From NCBI GenBank assembly GCA_013112545.1, contig JABFGJ010000007.1:62001-126000 (forward strand): a stretch of DNA of 64,000 bases, given 5' to 3'. Under the pieces are notes generated by a model, which saw only the letters and a list, made by a program, of their open reading frames with translations, was not told where the DNA came from and ran no database searches. This document shows, in pieces, positions 26,317 to 34,772 of the stretch (positions are counted from its first letter, which is position 1; each line of letters starts with the position of its first letter). This DNA comes from Bacteroidota bacterium (lineage in GTDB: Bacteria > Bacteroidota > Bacteroidia > Flavobacteriales_E > Vicingaceae). The translations under genes and the position numbers were made by a program.

Positions 26317-26745
26317 TTACTTGTATCTTATATCTTCTTGATTGTAATCGTTTTTCTCCCCGTATATTGCTTTATGAATTTGGTTTTTTAAGTTTCTGTA
26401 TTGTTTTAAATAGTTGAGGTAATTATTTCGATGTATCTCATGTTCCGAAATTAAATCAAGATCGCACTGATAATTCTCACATAGTTTATCGTTGGGCTTA
26501 CTAACCTTATAATTTAGCAATTCATCAAACAATTGAAGATTCTTCTTTTGAATTAAATCTAATTTTTTTAAAAAATCATTGCCATCAACATCGTCGTCAA
26601 GGTCTAATGTGAATAATTTTTTTAAGGCAGAAATTTCTTTCTGAATAAAAGTAAGGTGCTCTAACCAAGTTTTTAATTCAAAATTATTTAACTTATGAGT
26701 AATATCTATGTCCGTTTCATTATCAAATACAATCATATCATACAT
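26317..26745 (-). CDS. Hypothetical helical protein
   Basis: A 142-aa soluble protein, strongly helical and charged (FELKTWLEHLTFIQKEISAL, LDLIQKKNLQLFDELLNYKV, YLNYLKQYRNLKNQIHKAIY), probably with coiled-coil character. No known domain is recognised. It is the first of two co-directional unknown genes placed between gdhA and the pnt operon. A TATTTTTG -7-like element is present upstream (26783-26790, minus strand) without a -33 match. Co-occurrence with the 117-aa neighbour suggests a shared task. Confidence 0.65.
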   Translation of the reverse strand: MYDMIVFDNETDIDITHKLNNFELKTWLEHLTFIQKEISALKKLFTLDLDDDVDGNDFLKKLDLIQKKNLQLFDELLNYKVSKPNDKLCENYQCDLDLISEHEIHRNNYLNYLKQYRNLKNQIHKAIYGEKNDYNQEDIRYK

Positions 26746-26810
26746 ATTAAATGTTCAAATAATCCAATACCTGTTCGACAAACAAAAATACTTGTCAAAT
26801 GTTAATTTTT

Positions 26811-26846
26811 AGGGTGTAATTAATTTGCTTAAATTAATTACACCCT
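26811..26846. other. Perfect 16-bp hairpin downstream of gdhA
   Basis: AGGGTGTAATTAATTT (26811-26826) and its exact complement (26831-26846) flank a GCTT loop. It lies 31 bp after the gdhA stop. Neither side has a T tract in the reading direction needed, so it may act in RNA stabilisation or termination without a tail, or as a protein site. Confidence 0.65.
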
Positions 26847-26876
26847 AAGTATATCTTTAGTTTTAATAAATTCTAA

Positions 26877-28181
26877 TCAAGGGAAAATTCCCCTTTGTAT
26901 ATATGCTTTTTCAATTCTTAATATTGCCATGCAATAAGCTGCAGTTCTAAAATCTAATTTTTTAGTTTTAGAATAATCATAAACTTTCATGAAGGATTCT
27001 TTCATCTTTTTTTCAAGTTTTAAGATTACTTCTTCCAATTGCCATAGTTCACCATTTCTATTTTGCAACCATTCAAAATAACTAGCTATTACGCCTCCTG
27101 AATTACATAATATATCAGGAATAATGGTAACTCCTTTTTTCAATAAAATTTTCTCTCCTTCTACATTTGTAGGGCCATTGGCTCCTTCTGCAATTAAAAC
27201 AGCTTTTATGTCTGCAGCATTTTTCTCTGTAATTTGGTTTCCAAGCGCTGCTGGAATAAGAATATCGCATTGAGTTCCGAAGAAGTCTTTATTATCCATT
27301 TCTGTAGCATCATTATAACCCACAATGCTTCCTTTATTTGATTGCATGTAATTAAAAAGACTATCTACTCCAATTCCATTGGCATTTTTAATGCTTCCAA
27401 AAGCATCTTGTACAGCAGTTAGTTTTGCTCCTTCTTTTTCTAAAAATAGAGCAGCCCAGTATCCAACATTTCCAAAACCTTGCACGATAAAGGTTTTACC
27501 TTTTAAATTAACCTTGTTTTTTTCTGCCCAGAATTTAATGGTAAGAAAAACCCCGTAACCTGTTGCTCTATCTCTTCCTTCTAATCCACCGCTGCCTACA
27601 GGTTTTCCTGTTACAACATGTTGATTCATAGAGCGCTGAGTTTGAGGTTTTGCACTCATATAAGTGTCAGCTATCCAAGCCATGGTTTGAGCACTCGTAT
27701 TTACATCTGGAGCTGGAATATCGTATTCCGGTCCGATATTATCTCCTAGAGCATAAGTAAACCTTCTGGTAATACGCTCTAATTCTGACTGTGAATACAA
27801 ACTTGGGTCAAGTTGAATACCACCTTTACCACCTCCATATGGAAGACCTGCTAAAGATGTTTTCCATGTCATCCACATAGCTAAAGCTCTTGCTGCGTCT
27901 ATATCAACAGTTGGGTGGTATCTTAAACCTCCTTTGTAAGGGCCAAGTGCATTATTGTGCTGAACTCGATAGCCAGTAAATATTTCTACATCACCATTAT
28001 CCATTTTTACAGGAAAGTGTACTATAATTTCGTTGTTAGTAATGCTAAGAATTTTACGAATACTTGGGTGAAGCTTTATAGAATCAGCTGCGCTATTAAA
28101 TTGTTCAAGCACATTTTCAACCATGTTTCTAGCATTTGGTTTTTTGATTTTTAATTTTTTATTTGCCAAAATTGGTTCCAT
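26877..28181 (-). CDS. gdhA: Glu/Leu/Phe/Val-type (glutamate) dehydrogenase
   Basis: A 434-aa enzyme interconverting glutamate and 2-oxoglutarate plus ammonia. The substrate and catalytic region is YKGGLRYHPTVDIDAARALA ... LPYGGGKGGIQLDP, with the catalytic Lys in GGGKGG. The Rossmann part contains FIVQGFGNVGYWAALFLEKE (G-x-G-x2-G). The C-terminal helix set is complete. Sequence resembles the approximately 430-aa NAD-linked type more than E. coli GdhA; cofactor use is not certain. A TACATTTG -7-like element at 28281-28288 (minus) suggests a leader of about 90 nt. Confidence 0.92.
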   Translation of the reverse strand: MEPILANKKLKIKKPNARNMVENVLEQFNSAADSIKLHPSIRKILSITNNEIIVHFPVKMDNGDVEIFTGYRVQHNNALGPYKGGLRYHPTVDIDAARALAMWMTWKTSLAGLPYGGGKGGIQLDPSLYSQSELERITRRFTYALGDNIGPEYDIPAPDVNTSAQTMAWIADTYMSAKPQTQRSMNQHVVTGKPVGSGGLEGRDRATGYGVFLTIKFWAEKNKVNLKGKTFIVQGFGNVGYWAALFLEKEGAKLTAVQDAFGSIKNANGIGVDSLFNYMQSNKGSIVGYNDATEMDNKDFFGTQCDILIPAALGNQITEKNAADIKAVLIAEGANGPTNVEGEKILLKKGVTIIPDILCNSGGVIASYFEWLQNRNGELWQLEEVILKLEKKMKESFMKVYDYSKTKKLDFRTAAYCMAILRIEKAYIQRGIFP

Positions 28182-28323
28182 ATTTAGTTAATTATCAGCA
28201 ACCTGAGTTACTTATTTGAAATTTTTTAAATTAAATGACGGTTATAAATTAAACGTTTAGATTTAATTATTTTGCTAATTCAAATGTATATATTTTTATG
28301 TATTATGCTTATTTTATAATGGA

Positions 28324-28506
28324 CTAAATTGATACTACTAATTTTCGTTTTTTGCTGCTTACTTTTTTAGGTGGTTTAGTTTCACTTAATTCAGTAGTAT
28401 TACTTTCATATTCACTGCACGACCACACTTTTTCTTTTTGCAAAGTTAGTACACAACTGTGAAGGTACACACAACTTTGACAAAGATTTAAACCAGTTGA
28501 ATTCAT
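28324..28506 (-). CDS. Small Cys-rich protein, possible zinc ribbon
   Basis: A 60-aa protein starting at the ATG 28506 (MNSTGLNLCQSC). The Cys pattern CQSC, then C five residues later, then C (CSEYE) could hold a metal. The C-terminal third is basic (KPPKKVSSKKRKLVV). I recognise similar small proteins in other Bacteroidota but know no function. A longer reading from 28548 adds 14 residues that do not fit the Cys-motif-near-start pattern. It sits alone between gdhA and the two-component system. Confidence 0.6.
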   Translation of the reverse strand: MNSTGLNLCQSCVYLHSCVLTLQKEKVWSCSEYESNTTELSETKPPKKVSSKKRKLVVSI

Positions 28507-28704
28507 TATGAATGATTTTTTTGTGCCAAAAGGCAAAATCAATACCAACCGATTTAAAAAAATGGCGACATTGGGTGTAATGTCTTGTGTATTATTGTTT
28601 TGTGAATTTTTGAGTGTAAATAACTAAACTTACATTCTGAGGAATAATTGGTCGAGTGGGTATAAATTACCCGGTAAATTGAAAATTAATTAGATAGGAT
28701 TAGG

Positions 28705-30027
28705 TTAGTCATTTAACTTTTGGCGCAGTGTTTTTCTATCAATTTTTAATATCTCCGCTGCTTTTGTTTTGTTATTATCGGTGCTATTCAGTACTTTAAT
28801 GATGTAACGTTTTTCCATCTCTTTTAAGGAAACAAAATCTTCCCTTGGAAAGTCGATAGTGTATTTCAGGCTTTCTGGAAGATCAGCAATTCCAATTGAT
28901 TTATTAGACATGATGACTGCTCTTTGTATAACATTTTCTAATTCTCGAATATTGCCAGGCCAATCATATCTCATTAAAACTTCAAGGGCATCATGATCAA
29001 TTTTTATAAAACGGTCTTTGTATTCCAAGCCATATTTTAAGATGAATTTATCTACTAGCAAAGGGATATCTTCTTTTCTTTCACGAAGTGGAGGGACTTT
29101 AATCTCTACAACAGTTAAGCGATAATACAAGTCTTCTCTAAAACTACCATTCGCAACCTGCTCTTTTAAATTACTATTTGTAGCTGTAATTATCCGGATA
29201 TCAAGTTTTTCGATTTTTTGAGAACCAAGTTTCATGACCTCTTTCTCTTGCAAAACTCGGAGTAATCTATTTTGAACAGACATTGAAGCATTGCCTATTT
29301 CATCAAGAAAAATTGTTCCGCCTTTCGCTGCTTGAAAAAAACCATCTCGATTTGAGTCAGCGCCAGTAAATGCTCCTTTTACATATCCAAATAATTCAGA
29401 TTCTAAAAGGTTTTCAGGAATCGCACCACAGTTGACTGTTATAAAAGGAAAATGGGCGTATTTACCTTGATAATGTATTGATCGAGCAACCAATTCTTTT
29501 CCTGTTCCATTCTCACCGTGGATAAAGATAGTCGCTCTGTTGTCTTTTACACGTTCAATTACTTGAATAACAGTGTCGATAGAATTGGATTTTCCAATCA
29601 TATCACCATAGGTATGATCGTTTTTCTTAAGCTCATTCTCAACTTCCTGTTTTTGCTTTGTATGAAATGTTTTCTCAATCGCTTCTTTTAATTCTTCTTT
29701 TGTAAAAGGCTTATTTAAAAAAACAACCGCTCCTGATTTAATCGCCAACAACGAGTCTTGAATGGAAGGATAACCACTAATGACTAACTTAGGTAAGTGA
29801 GGGAAATGTTCAGTTGTGAATTTTAATAATTCCATGCCGTCAATTTCTGGCATTTTTAAATCAGTGATGAGCAATTGTATGCTTGTGTCTTTTAGAATAT
29901 AAACAGCTTCTTTTACAGACACAGCCTTGTAAACATGATAGTTTAGCAAATGTAGTTGTCGTTGCAATAATTCGAGTATGTTTAAATCATCATCAACAAT
30001 TAATATGTTTTCTTTTTCTAATGCCAT
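28705..30027 (-). CDS. NtrC-family sigma-54-dependent response regulator
   Basis: A 440-aa regulator with three domains. The receiver domain spans about 1-120, with the phosphorylated Asp in LLITDLKMPEIDG. The AAA+ sigma-54 activation domain spans about 140-370, with Walker A GENGTGKE, the sigma-54 contact loop GAFTGAD, and WPGNIRELENVIQRAV. A Fis-type HTH ends the protein (NKTKAAEILKIDRKTLRQKL). When phosphorylated it would open sigma-54 promoters. The partner kinase gene lies 4 bp upstream. No clear -24/-12 element was found in the adjacent gaps, so targets are elsewhere. Confidence 0.93.
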   Translation of the reverse strand: MALEKENILIVDDDLNILELLQRQLHLLNYHVYKAVSVKEAVYILKDTSIQLLITDLKMPEIDGMELLKFTTEHFPHLPKLVISGYPSIQDSLLAIKSGAVVFLNKPFTKEELKEAIEKTFHTKQKQEVENELKKNDHTYGDMIGKSNSIDTVIQVIERVKDNRATIFIHGENGTGKELVARSIHYQGKYAHFPFITVNCGAIPENLLESELFGYVKGAFTGADSNRDGFFQAAKGGTIFLDEIGNASMSVQNRLLRVLQEKEVMKLGSQKIEKLDIRIITATNSNLKEQVANGSFREDLYYRLTVVEIKVPPLRERKEDIPLLVDKFILKYGLEYKDRFIKIDHDALEVLMRYDWPGNIRELENVIQRAVIMSNKSIGIADLPESLKYTIDFPREDFVSLKEMEKRYIIKVLNSTDNNKTKAAEILKIDRKTLRQKLND

Positions 30028-30031
30028 GTTG

Positions 30032-31129
30032 TTATTTGGGTAAAATTACTGTGAAACAAGCTCCTTTGTCTTTCAAGTTTTTTACACTTATTTTTCCTTT
30101 ATGACTACTTACAATTCCATGAACTACGCTTAATCCTAATCCGGAACCATCTCCTACAGGCTTAGTTGTATAAAAAGGTTGAAATATTTTCTCTAAAGCG
30201 TCCTCGCTAAAACCTTTGCCTTGGTCACTTATTTCTATATATACAGAGTTTTCTTTTTCTCCAGCACTTATGCATACCAATCCTCCTTTCGGGGAAAAAT
30301 AAATGCAATTCATCACCAAGTTAAAGATAATCTGAGTTAATTGAATTGGATCTGCTTTTAATGTAATAACTTCTTTTTCAATTTTTACTATGTATTTTAC
30401 TTCGCTTTTTCTAAATGAAGAGTCAAGTAAGTCAATCGCCCCTTTAATTATAGGTACTAAATTTACCTCCTTCATTTCTTGGGGCATTTCGCAGGCAAAA
30501 AACATTAGCTTTTTAACAACTTCTCTAGAAAAAATAGTGTTTTGTATAATTTTATCTAAATCAGATAGGGCATTTTTATCATACTTAAAATCTTCTTGAA
30601 GCAATTCAGCAAAACCAAGAATATTAGCCAATGGAGTGTTTAATTCATGAGCTATCCCTGCCGTCAATTCTCCCAATATAACTAATCTGTCTGCACGCTC
30701 CATTTGCCTTTTTAGAGAAGCTTCATTTTGGTTGGTCTCAATTCGCTCAATAAAATCGCCAATTTTTATGGCAACATTATCTAATAACAGTTGCTCTTCT
30801 ATTAAAAAATTAGTTTCACTTGAATTCGTAAAAAACACTTTTAAAGTCCCTGCCTTTTTTTTAAAAACCTTGATGTTTGAACATATCCATGCTTCGCTTA
30901 TTGCTTGTTTTGCTGTTAAAATCTCAAAATCATGAACTTTGATTAGAACTTCAACTTTATCTGGAAATTGAAATGCTTTTTTTAAGCTGTTTGCTATTTC
31001 TTTTAAGGTTTTTTCTTTGTTTTTAGAATTCGATTTTACAATGATGGAAGTAATTTCATATAGGCAGCCTAATTCTTTTATTCGCTCATTTAATTGCTCT
31101 TTAGTTTTATTTTCATTGATGTCCATCAT
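30032..31129 (-). CDS. Soluble sensor histidine kinase
   Basis: A 365-aa kinase with no membrane segment. The N-terminal 130 residues look like a GAF-type or similar sensory region. The H-box is LGELTAGIAHELNTPLANIL (His about 162), followed by N-box NLVMNCIYFSPKG, G1 DQGKGF and G2 GDGSGLGLSVVHG. It is encoded directly upstream of the NtrC-type regulator and forms a two-component pair with it. The cytoplasmic sensory domain implies an internal signal. Confidence 0.92.
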   Translation of the reverse strand: MMDINENKTKEQLNERIKELGCLYEITSIIVKSNSKNKEKTLKEIANSLKKAFQFPDKVEVLIKVHDFEILTAKQAISEAWICSNIKVFKKKAGTLKVFFTNSSETNFLIEEQLLLDNVAIKIGDFIERIETNQNEASLKRQMERADRLVILGELTAGIAHELNTPLANILGFAELLQEDFKYDKNALSDLDKIIQNTIFSREVVKKLMFFACEMPQEMKEVNLVPIIKGAIDLLDSSFRKSEVKYIVKIEKEVITLKADPIQLTQIIFNLVMNCIYFSPKGGLVCISAGEKENSVYIEISDQGKGFSEDALEKIFQPFYTTKPVGDGSGLGLSVVHGIVSSHKGKISVKNLKDKGACFTVILPK

Positions 31130-31174
31130 TCATAAAATTAACCAACTAAAATTGAAATTAGCACTGGTATTGGA

Positions 31175-32197
31175 TTAAGCAATCTCGAAGTACAAATCAT
31201 CAATCATTTCACACCAACCAATTTTTTCTTCTTCATCTAGCCATGTGGCTATAAAACCGTTTTTAAGTAGGGTAGAAACATCATCTAAATTCAAGTTTAT
31301 TGCTTCAGCAGTTGCAATAAAGTTTTCATTCATATAACCTCCAAAATAGGCCGGGTCATCTGAGTTTAAAGTGACTAATAAGTTTTGATTTAGCATGGAT
31401 TTTAGTGGATAATCAGCTAAATTTTTTATCACTTTTAATTCTAAGTTAGATAAAGGGCATAGCGTTAAAGGCATTTGAATTTGAGCTAAATGAGCCACTA
31501 ATTCCTTATCGTCTAAACATCTATTTCCATGATCAATCCGATTTACTTTAAGCTCGTTTAAAGCTCCCCAGATATACTCAGCAGGGCCTTCTTCGCCAGC
31601 ATGAGCACAGAGTTTAAACCCTTCCTTTGCAGATGCTTCAAACACTTGTTTGAATTTTTCTGGGGGGTTTCCCAATTCAGATGAGTCAAGGCCTACGCCA
31701 TCAATTATTGATTTAAAAGGTAGGGATTGCTTTAAAGTTTCAAATGCAGCTGCTTCACTTAAATGCCTTAAGTAGGACATGATTAAACGATATGAAATAC
31801 CCAATTCTGTTTTTCCTTTTTCCAACGCTTTGTGAATGCCTTGAATTACTATTGAAAAATCAATACCTCTTTCTGTATGGGTTTGGGGATCAAAGAAGAT
31901 CTCTACATGTTTTACATTTTGAGACTGTACCTTAGTTAAATAAGCCCAAGTTAAATCAAAAAAATCTTGTTCGTACATCAAGACATTAGCTCCAGCATAA
32001 TAAATGTCCAAGAATTCTTGCAAATTATTGAATTTGTATGCCGCTTTAACTTCTTCAATGTTATTGTATTTTAGTTTTATGCTGTTGCGTTTAGCAATTT
32101 CAAACATTAATTCAGGCTCAAATGTGCCTTCTATGTGGAGGTGAATTTCAGCTTTTGGTGCAGCTTCAATAAATCTTTTGATTTTTGAGTCAATCAT
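31175..32197 (-). CDS. Adenosine deaminase-family enzyme, probably adenine deaminase
   Basis: A 340-aa zinc amidohydrolase. Zinc ligands and catalytic residues are visible: EIHLHIEGT near residue 17, HAGEE near 205, HGNRC near 230 and LNSDDPAYFGG near 285. The segment VEIFFDPQTHTERGI (about 98-112) and HIEGTFEPELMFEIAKRN match the adenine-deaminase subgroup of this family (Aah1-like) rather than true adenosine deaminase, so the product is probably hypoxanthine from adenine. This would use the adenine released by AMP nucleosidase (10550-11329). It sits 45 bp downstream of the two-component operon's kinase start, same strand. Confidence 0.85.
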   Translation of the reverse strand: MIDSKIKRFIEAAPKAEIHLHIEGTFEPELMFEIAKRNSIKLKYNNIEEVKAAYKFNNLQEFLDIYYAGANVLMYEQDFFDLTWAYLTKVQSQNVKHVEIFFDPQTHTERGIDFSIVIQGIHKALEKGKTELGISYRLIMSYLRHLSEAAAFETLKQSLPFKSIIDGVGLDSSELGNPPEKFKQVFEASAKEGFKLCAHAGEEGPAEYIWGALNELKVNRIDHGNRCLDDKELVAHLAQIQMPLTLCPLSNLELKVIKNLADYPLKSMLNQNLLVTLNSDDPAYFGGYMNENFIATAEAINLNLDDVSTLLKNGFIATWLDEEEKIGWCEMIDDLYFEIA

Positions 32198-32323
32198 CTT
32201 TCTCTATTTATTTTACAAGTTTCGCAATTTGTAAAATAGCATACAACAGGAATGCACATTTAGCTTTAGTTTATTCTATTGTGAATTCAAAATTTAATTA
32301 AAAAATAGTTTTAAAAAAAGTAA

Positions 32324-32339
32324 TGGACTTTGTTGTCCA
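32324..32339. promoter_or_regulatory. Palindromic operator candidate for the Rrf2 regulator
   Basis: TGGAC-N6-GTCCA, with partial extension (TAA and TTA flanks) on either side. It overlaps the -33 box of the promoter for the Rrf2 gene, the usual arrangement for autorepression by Rrf2 dimers. I saw no second copy upstream of the other genes of the cluster. Confidence 0.6.
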
Positions 32340-32364
32340 CTATTATTTTTCTTTCTTACTTTTG
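32333..32364 (+). promoter_or_regulatory. Promoter of the Rrf2-led stress cluster
   Basis: TTG at 32333-32335, a 21-bp spacer, then TACTTTTG at 32357-32364, fitting the Bacteroidota promoter consensus. Transcription would begin at about 32370, some 10 bases before the Rrf2 ATG at 32382. Confidence 0.68.
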
Positions 32365-32381
32365 CCTGATAAATTATAACA

Positions 32382-32816
32382 ATGTTTTCAAAAGCGTGCG
32401 AATATGGAATACGATCTGCAATTTTTATTGCAGAACAATCAATGGAAGGAAAAAAAGTTAGCATCAAAGATGTGACGCAAGCTTTAGACTCACCAGAGGC
32501 TTATACTTCTAAAATTCTTCAGAAGTTGAAAAACAATGGAATTATAGATTCAGAGAAAGGACCTAGAGGAGGTTTTTCGATAGACAATGAGCGAATGGAG
32601 TCTGTGATGTTGAAGGACATCGTATTTACATTTGATGGGGAAAGTGTTTACAGCAACTGCGGATTAGGATTAAAACAATGCAATGCTTTAAAGCCTTGTC
32701 CGGTTCATCATCAATTTGCTATAATTAGAGACGAAATAAATAAACTACTCGAGGGGTCAAGCATAAAAACTTTAGCTCTTAATTTACAAGAAGGCCTGTC
32801 CTTTTTAAAAAGATAA
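32382..32816 (+). CDS. Rrf2-family Fe-S transcriptional regulator
   Basis: A 144-aa repressor with an N-terminal winged helix (MFSKACEYGIRSAIFIAEQS, then SPEAYTSKILQKLKNNGIID and GPRGGFSI) and three Cys (Cys93, Cys100, Cys106) spaced like the cluster ligands of IscR and NsrR. It probably senses NO or Fe-S status through a [2Fe-2S] or [4Fe-4S] cluster. It heads a run of plus-strand genes for NO and oxygen chemistry, favouring an NsrR-like role, and a palindrome overlaps its own promoter. Exact signal and cluster type are inference. Confidence 0.88.
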   Translation: MFSKACEYGIRSAIFIAEQSMEGKKVSIKDVTQALDSPEAYTSKILQKLKNNGIIDSEKGPRGGFSIDNERMESVMLKDIVFTFDGESVYSNCGLGLKQCNALKPCPVHHQFAIIRDEINKLLEGSSIKTLALNLQEGLSFLKR

Positions 32817-32859
32817 ACAATACTAACAAAAACAAATTAACTACTTAAAAATTAAAATT

Positions 32860-33150
32860 ATGGAAAGCGTAAAATTAAATTGGTTCGACAAACAAGCAGA
32901 TCAGTTTGAAAAAGACAGATTTGGTTTAATGGCTATGATGATTGCAATTCAAAGCTGCTGGGGTTCAGTTGCAGCGGGCTTGTCTTATAATAGCGACAGC
33001 ATGTTGTGGTTGTCATTATGTGCAACTTTTACTATGATGAATAATGCAGTTCTTATTGCACAAGGACCTCCTAAATATTGTGTAGGTATTTTTTGGGCAG
33101 CAACAGTAGTAAACACAGCTGTAGTTATTTTGCAGCTTTTTGTATTATAA
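32860..33150 (+). CDS. Small membrane protein of the stress cluster
   Basis: A 96-aa protein with an amphipathic N terminus (VKLNWFDKQADQFEKDRFGL) and three hydrophobic stretches (about 22-42, 48-68, 72-96). It contains Cys33, Cys53 and Cys73. No domain is recognised. It lies 43 bp after the Rrf2 gene and 3 bp before the truncated globin gene, so it is part of that transcript. Being bound to NO-detoxification genes, it may help with gas or electron handling at the membrane; this is a guess from position only. Confidence 0.7.
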   Translation: MESVKLNWFDKQADQFEKDRFGLMAMMIAIQSCWGSVAAGLSYNSDSMLWLSLCATFTMMNNAVLIAQGPPKYCVGIFWAATVVNTAVVILQLFVL

Positions 33151-33153
33151 TGT

Positions 33154-33549
33154 ATGATTCAAAAAAAAGAAATAAACTCCATTGAAGATATTCGACTTTT
33201 GGTTGATGAATTTTACGGTAAAGTCCGAAAAGACAAATTGCTAAAAGACATCTTTGAAGATAGAATTCAAAACCGATGGCCTGAACATCTAGATAAAATG
33301 TATCGGTTTTGGCAAACCGTTTTACTTGAGGAGCACACTTATTATGGTAGCCCATTTGTGCCTCACGCAACAATGCCAGTAGAATTGGAGCATTTTGAAC
33401 GGTGGGTGAAACTTTTTTTTGAAACCTTGGATGAATTTTTTATTGGAGAAAATGTAATGAAAGCTAAATTACAAGGCAGCCGTATGGCAACCATGTTTAA
33501 CTCAAAAATTCAATTTTATAAAGAAAACACAACACAAGCGATTTTATAA
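33154..33549 (+). CDS. Group III truncated hemoglobin
   Basis: A 131-aa single-domain globin. It follows the group III pattern: IEDIRLLVDEFYGKVRKDKL, MYRFWQTVLLEEHTYYGSPF, and the proximal His in LEHFERWVKLFFETLDEFF. Such globins bind O2 and NO and are linked to NO or peroxide protection. It is 3 bp after the small membrane protein gene and upstream of the RIC repair gene, in the Rrf2-led cluster. Confidence 0.9.
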   Translation: MIQKKEINSIEDIRLLVDEFYGKVRKDKLLKDIFEDRIQNRWPEHLDKMYRFWQTVLLEEHTYYGSPFVPHATMPVELEHFERWVKLFFETLDEFFIGENVMKAKLQGSRMATMFNSKIQFYKENTTQAIL

Positions 33550-33624
33550 TAGATTAAACAAACGGAATAGATTAAAGAGAAGCTATAAAATAGAGAAGAG
33601 AATTAAATTTTAAAATTATAAATT

Positions 33625-34347
33625 ATGAGTATTACAAGTAAAGACATTGTTGGAGAATTGGTAGCCAAGGATTATAGGATGGCAACCGTATTTAAGACAG
33701 CAGGTATTGATTTTTGTTGCCGAGGTAACAGAAGTATTGAAGAAGTGTGTGAAAAGAACAATTTAGATTCGGCTGAACTAATAAAAAAATTAGAATCAGT
33801 TCAAGTGAAAAATGATGGAGCAATTGATTTTGACTCATGGTCTATCGATTTATTAGCGGATTACATTGAGAAAAAACACCACCGATATGTGGAAGAAAAG
33901 ATTAAAGAGATTAAACCATTTTTAAACAAAGTGGTTAGAGTTCACGGAGCTCAACATCCTGAATTAGTTGAAATTGAAGAGCAGTTTCTTGCATCAGCAG
34001 GGGAGTTAACGATGCACATGAAAAAGGAAGAATTAATCATTTTCCCTTTTGTACAAAAATTAATGAAGCATAAAGCCAGTGGAGATAAAATGGAGCCAGC
34101 ACACTTTGGCACCATAGAAAACCCAATAAGCATGATGAAAGAAGAGCATGATATTGAGGGTGTTCGGTTTAGAAGAATTTCAGAATTAAGTTCTGACTAT
34201 AATCCACCAGCAGAAGCGTGCACTACTTACCGTGTGACTTATGCTATGCTTAAAGAGTTTGAAGATGATTTACATACACACATACACCTTGAAAACAACA
34301 TCTTATTCCCAAAAGCAATTGAATTGGAAAAAATGCTTGCAAATTAG
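33625..34347 (+). CDS. ric: Iron-sulfur cluster repair di-iron protein (RIC/ScdA/YtfE)
   Basis: A 240-aa protein that restores Fe-S clusters damaged by NO or oxidants. The N-terminal ScdA domain ends in DFCCRG (about residues 28-33); the hemerythrin-like C-terminal domain supplies di-iron ligands in KKHHRYVEEK, GAQHPEL, MHMKKEELIIFPF, EEHDIEG and HTHIHLENNILFP. It is 75 bp downstream of the globin gene. A good hairpin terminator follows (34388-34425), so the first transcript of the cluster probably ends here. Confidence 0.93.
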   Translation: MSITSKDIVGELVAKDYRMATVFKTAGIDFCCRGNRSIEEVCEKNNLDSAELIKKLESVQVKNDGAIDFDSWSIDLLADYIEKKHHRYVEEKIKEIKPFLNKVVRVHGAQHPELVEIEEQFLASAGELTMHMKKEELIIFPFVQKLMKHKASGDKMEPAHFGTIENPISMMKEEHDIEGVRFRRISELSSDYNPPAEACTTYRVTYAMLKEFEDDLHTHIHLENNILFPKAIELEKMLAN

Positions 34348-34387
34348 GCAATGCAATTTTTAATTAGTGTGTTTAGTATTATTATCG

Positions 34388-34425
34388 AAGAAAACTTGGG
34401 TCACTCTAAAGATCCAAGTTTTCTT
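34388..34425 (+). terminator. Terminator after the RIC gene
   Basis: AAGAAAACTTGG (34388-34399) pairs exactly with CCAAGTTTTCTT (34414-34425), extendable by three more pairs including one G-U, leaving an 8-nt loop. The T-rich 3' arm serves as tail. It divides the cluster into two transcription blocks. Confidence 0.75.
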
Positions 34426-34448
34426 GTTTAAAACAGGAGAATCATTAT

Positions 34449-34772
34449 ATGTTTCGAGTTTCAATCATCAATCATTATGGACAAGAGGAATGCTTGGATT
34501 ATAAAGAGAATCAGTACAGAAACTTGATGGAACTTATAGTTGACCGATTGGGAGAAGACATAGGTGATTGCAAAGGAAGAGCTTGGTGTGGCACCTGCCA
34601 TGTCGAGCTAATCGAAGGAGAATTAAAATCGGAAATGGATTCCGATGAAAAAACAACCTTATCAGGCTTATACAATTACAAAGAATCTAGTAGATTGGCA
34701 TGTCAACTAATTCCAGATCAACAATTAAATGGATTGAAATTTAAATTATTATCAGAAGACGATTATGAATAA
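34449..34772 (+). CDS. 2Fe-2S ferredoxin
   Basis: A 107-aa plant/adrenodoxin-type ferredoxin. The cluster ligands are visible in CKGRAWCGTCHVE (Cys-x5-Cys-x2-Cys, about residues 40-48) plus a distal Cys in SSRLACQL. An AGGAG stretch 9-10 bases before the ATG is a rare Shine-Dalgarno-like site in this window. The hemerythrin gene overlaps its 3' end by 8 bp. It could supply electrons to the desaturase encoded two genes downstream or to the RIC system. Confidence 0.87.
   Translation: MFRVSIINHYGQEECLDYKENQYRNLMELIVDRLGEDIGDCKGRAWCGTCHVELIEGELKSEMDSDEKTTLSGLYNYKESSRLACQLIPDQQLNGLKFKLLSEDDYE

Noticed and set aside
28507-28560. Sigma-54 promoter for the NtrC-type regulator
   Set aside because: A TTGGCAC on the minus strand resembles a -24 element, but no GC-containing -12 element occurs at the right distance.
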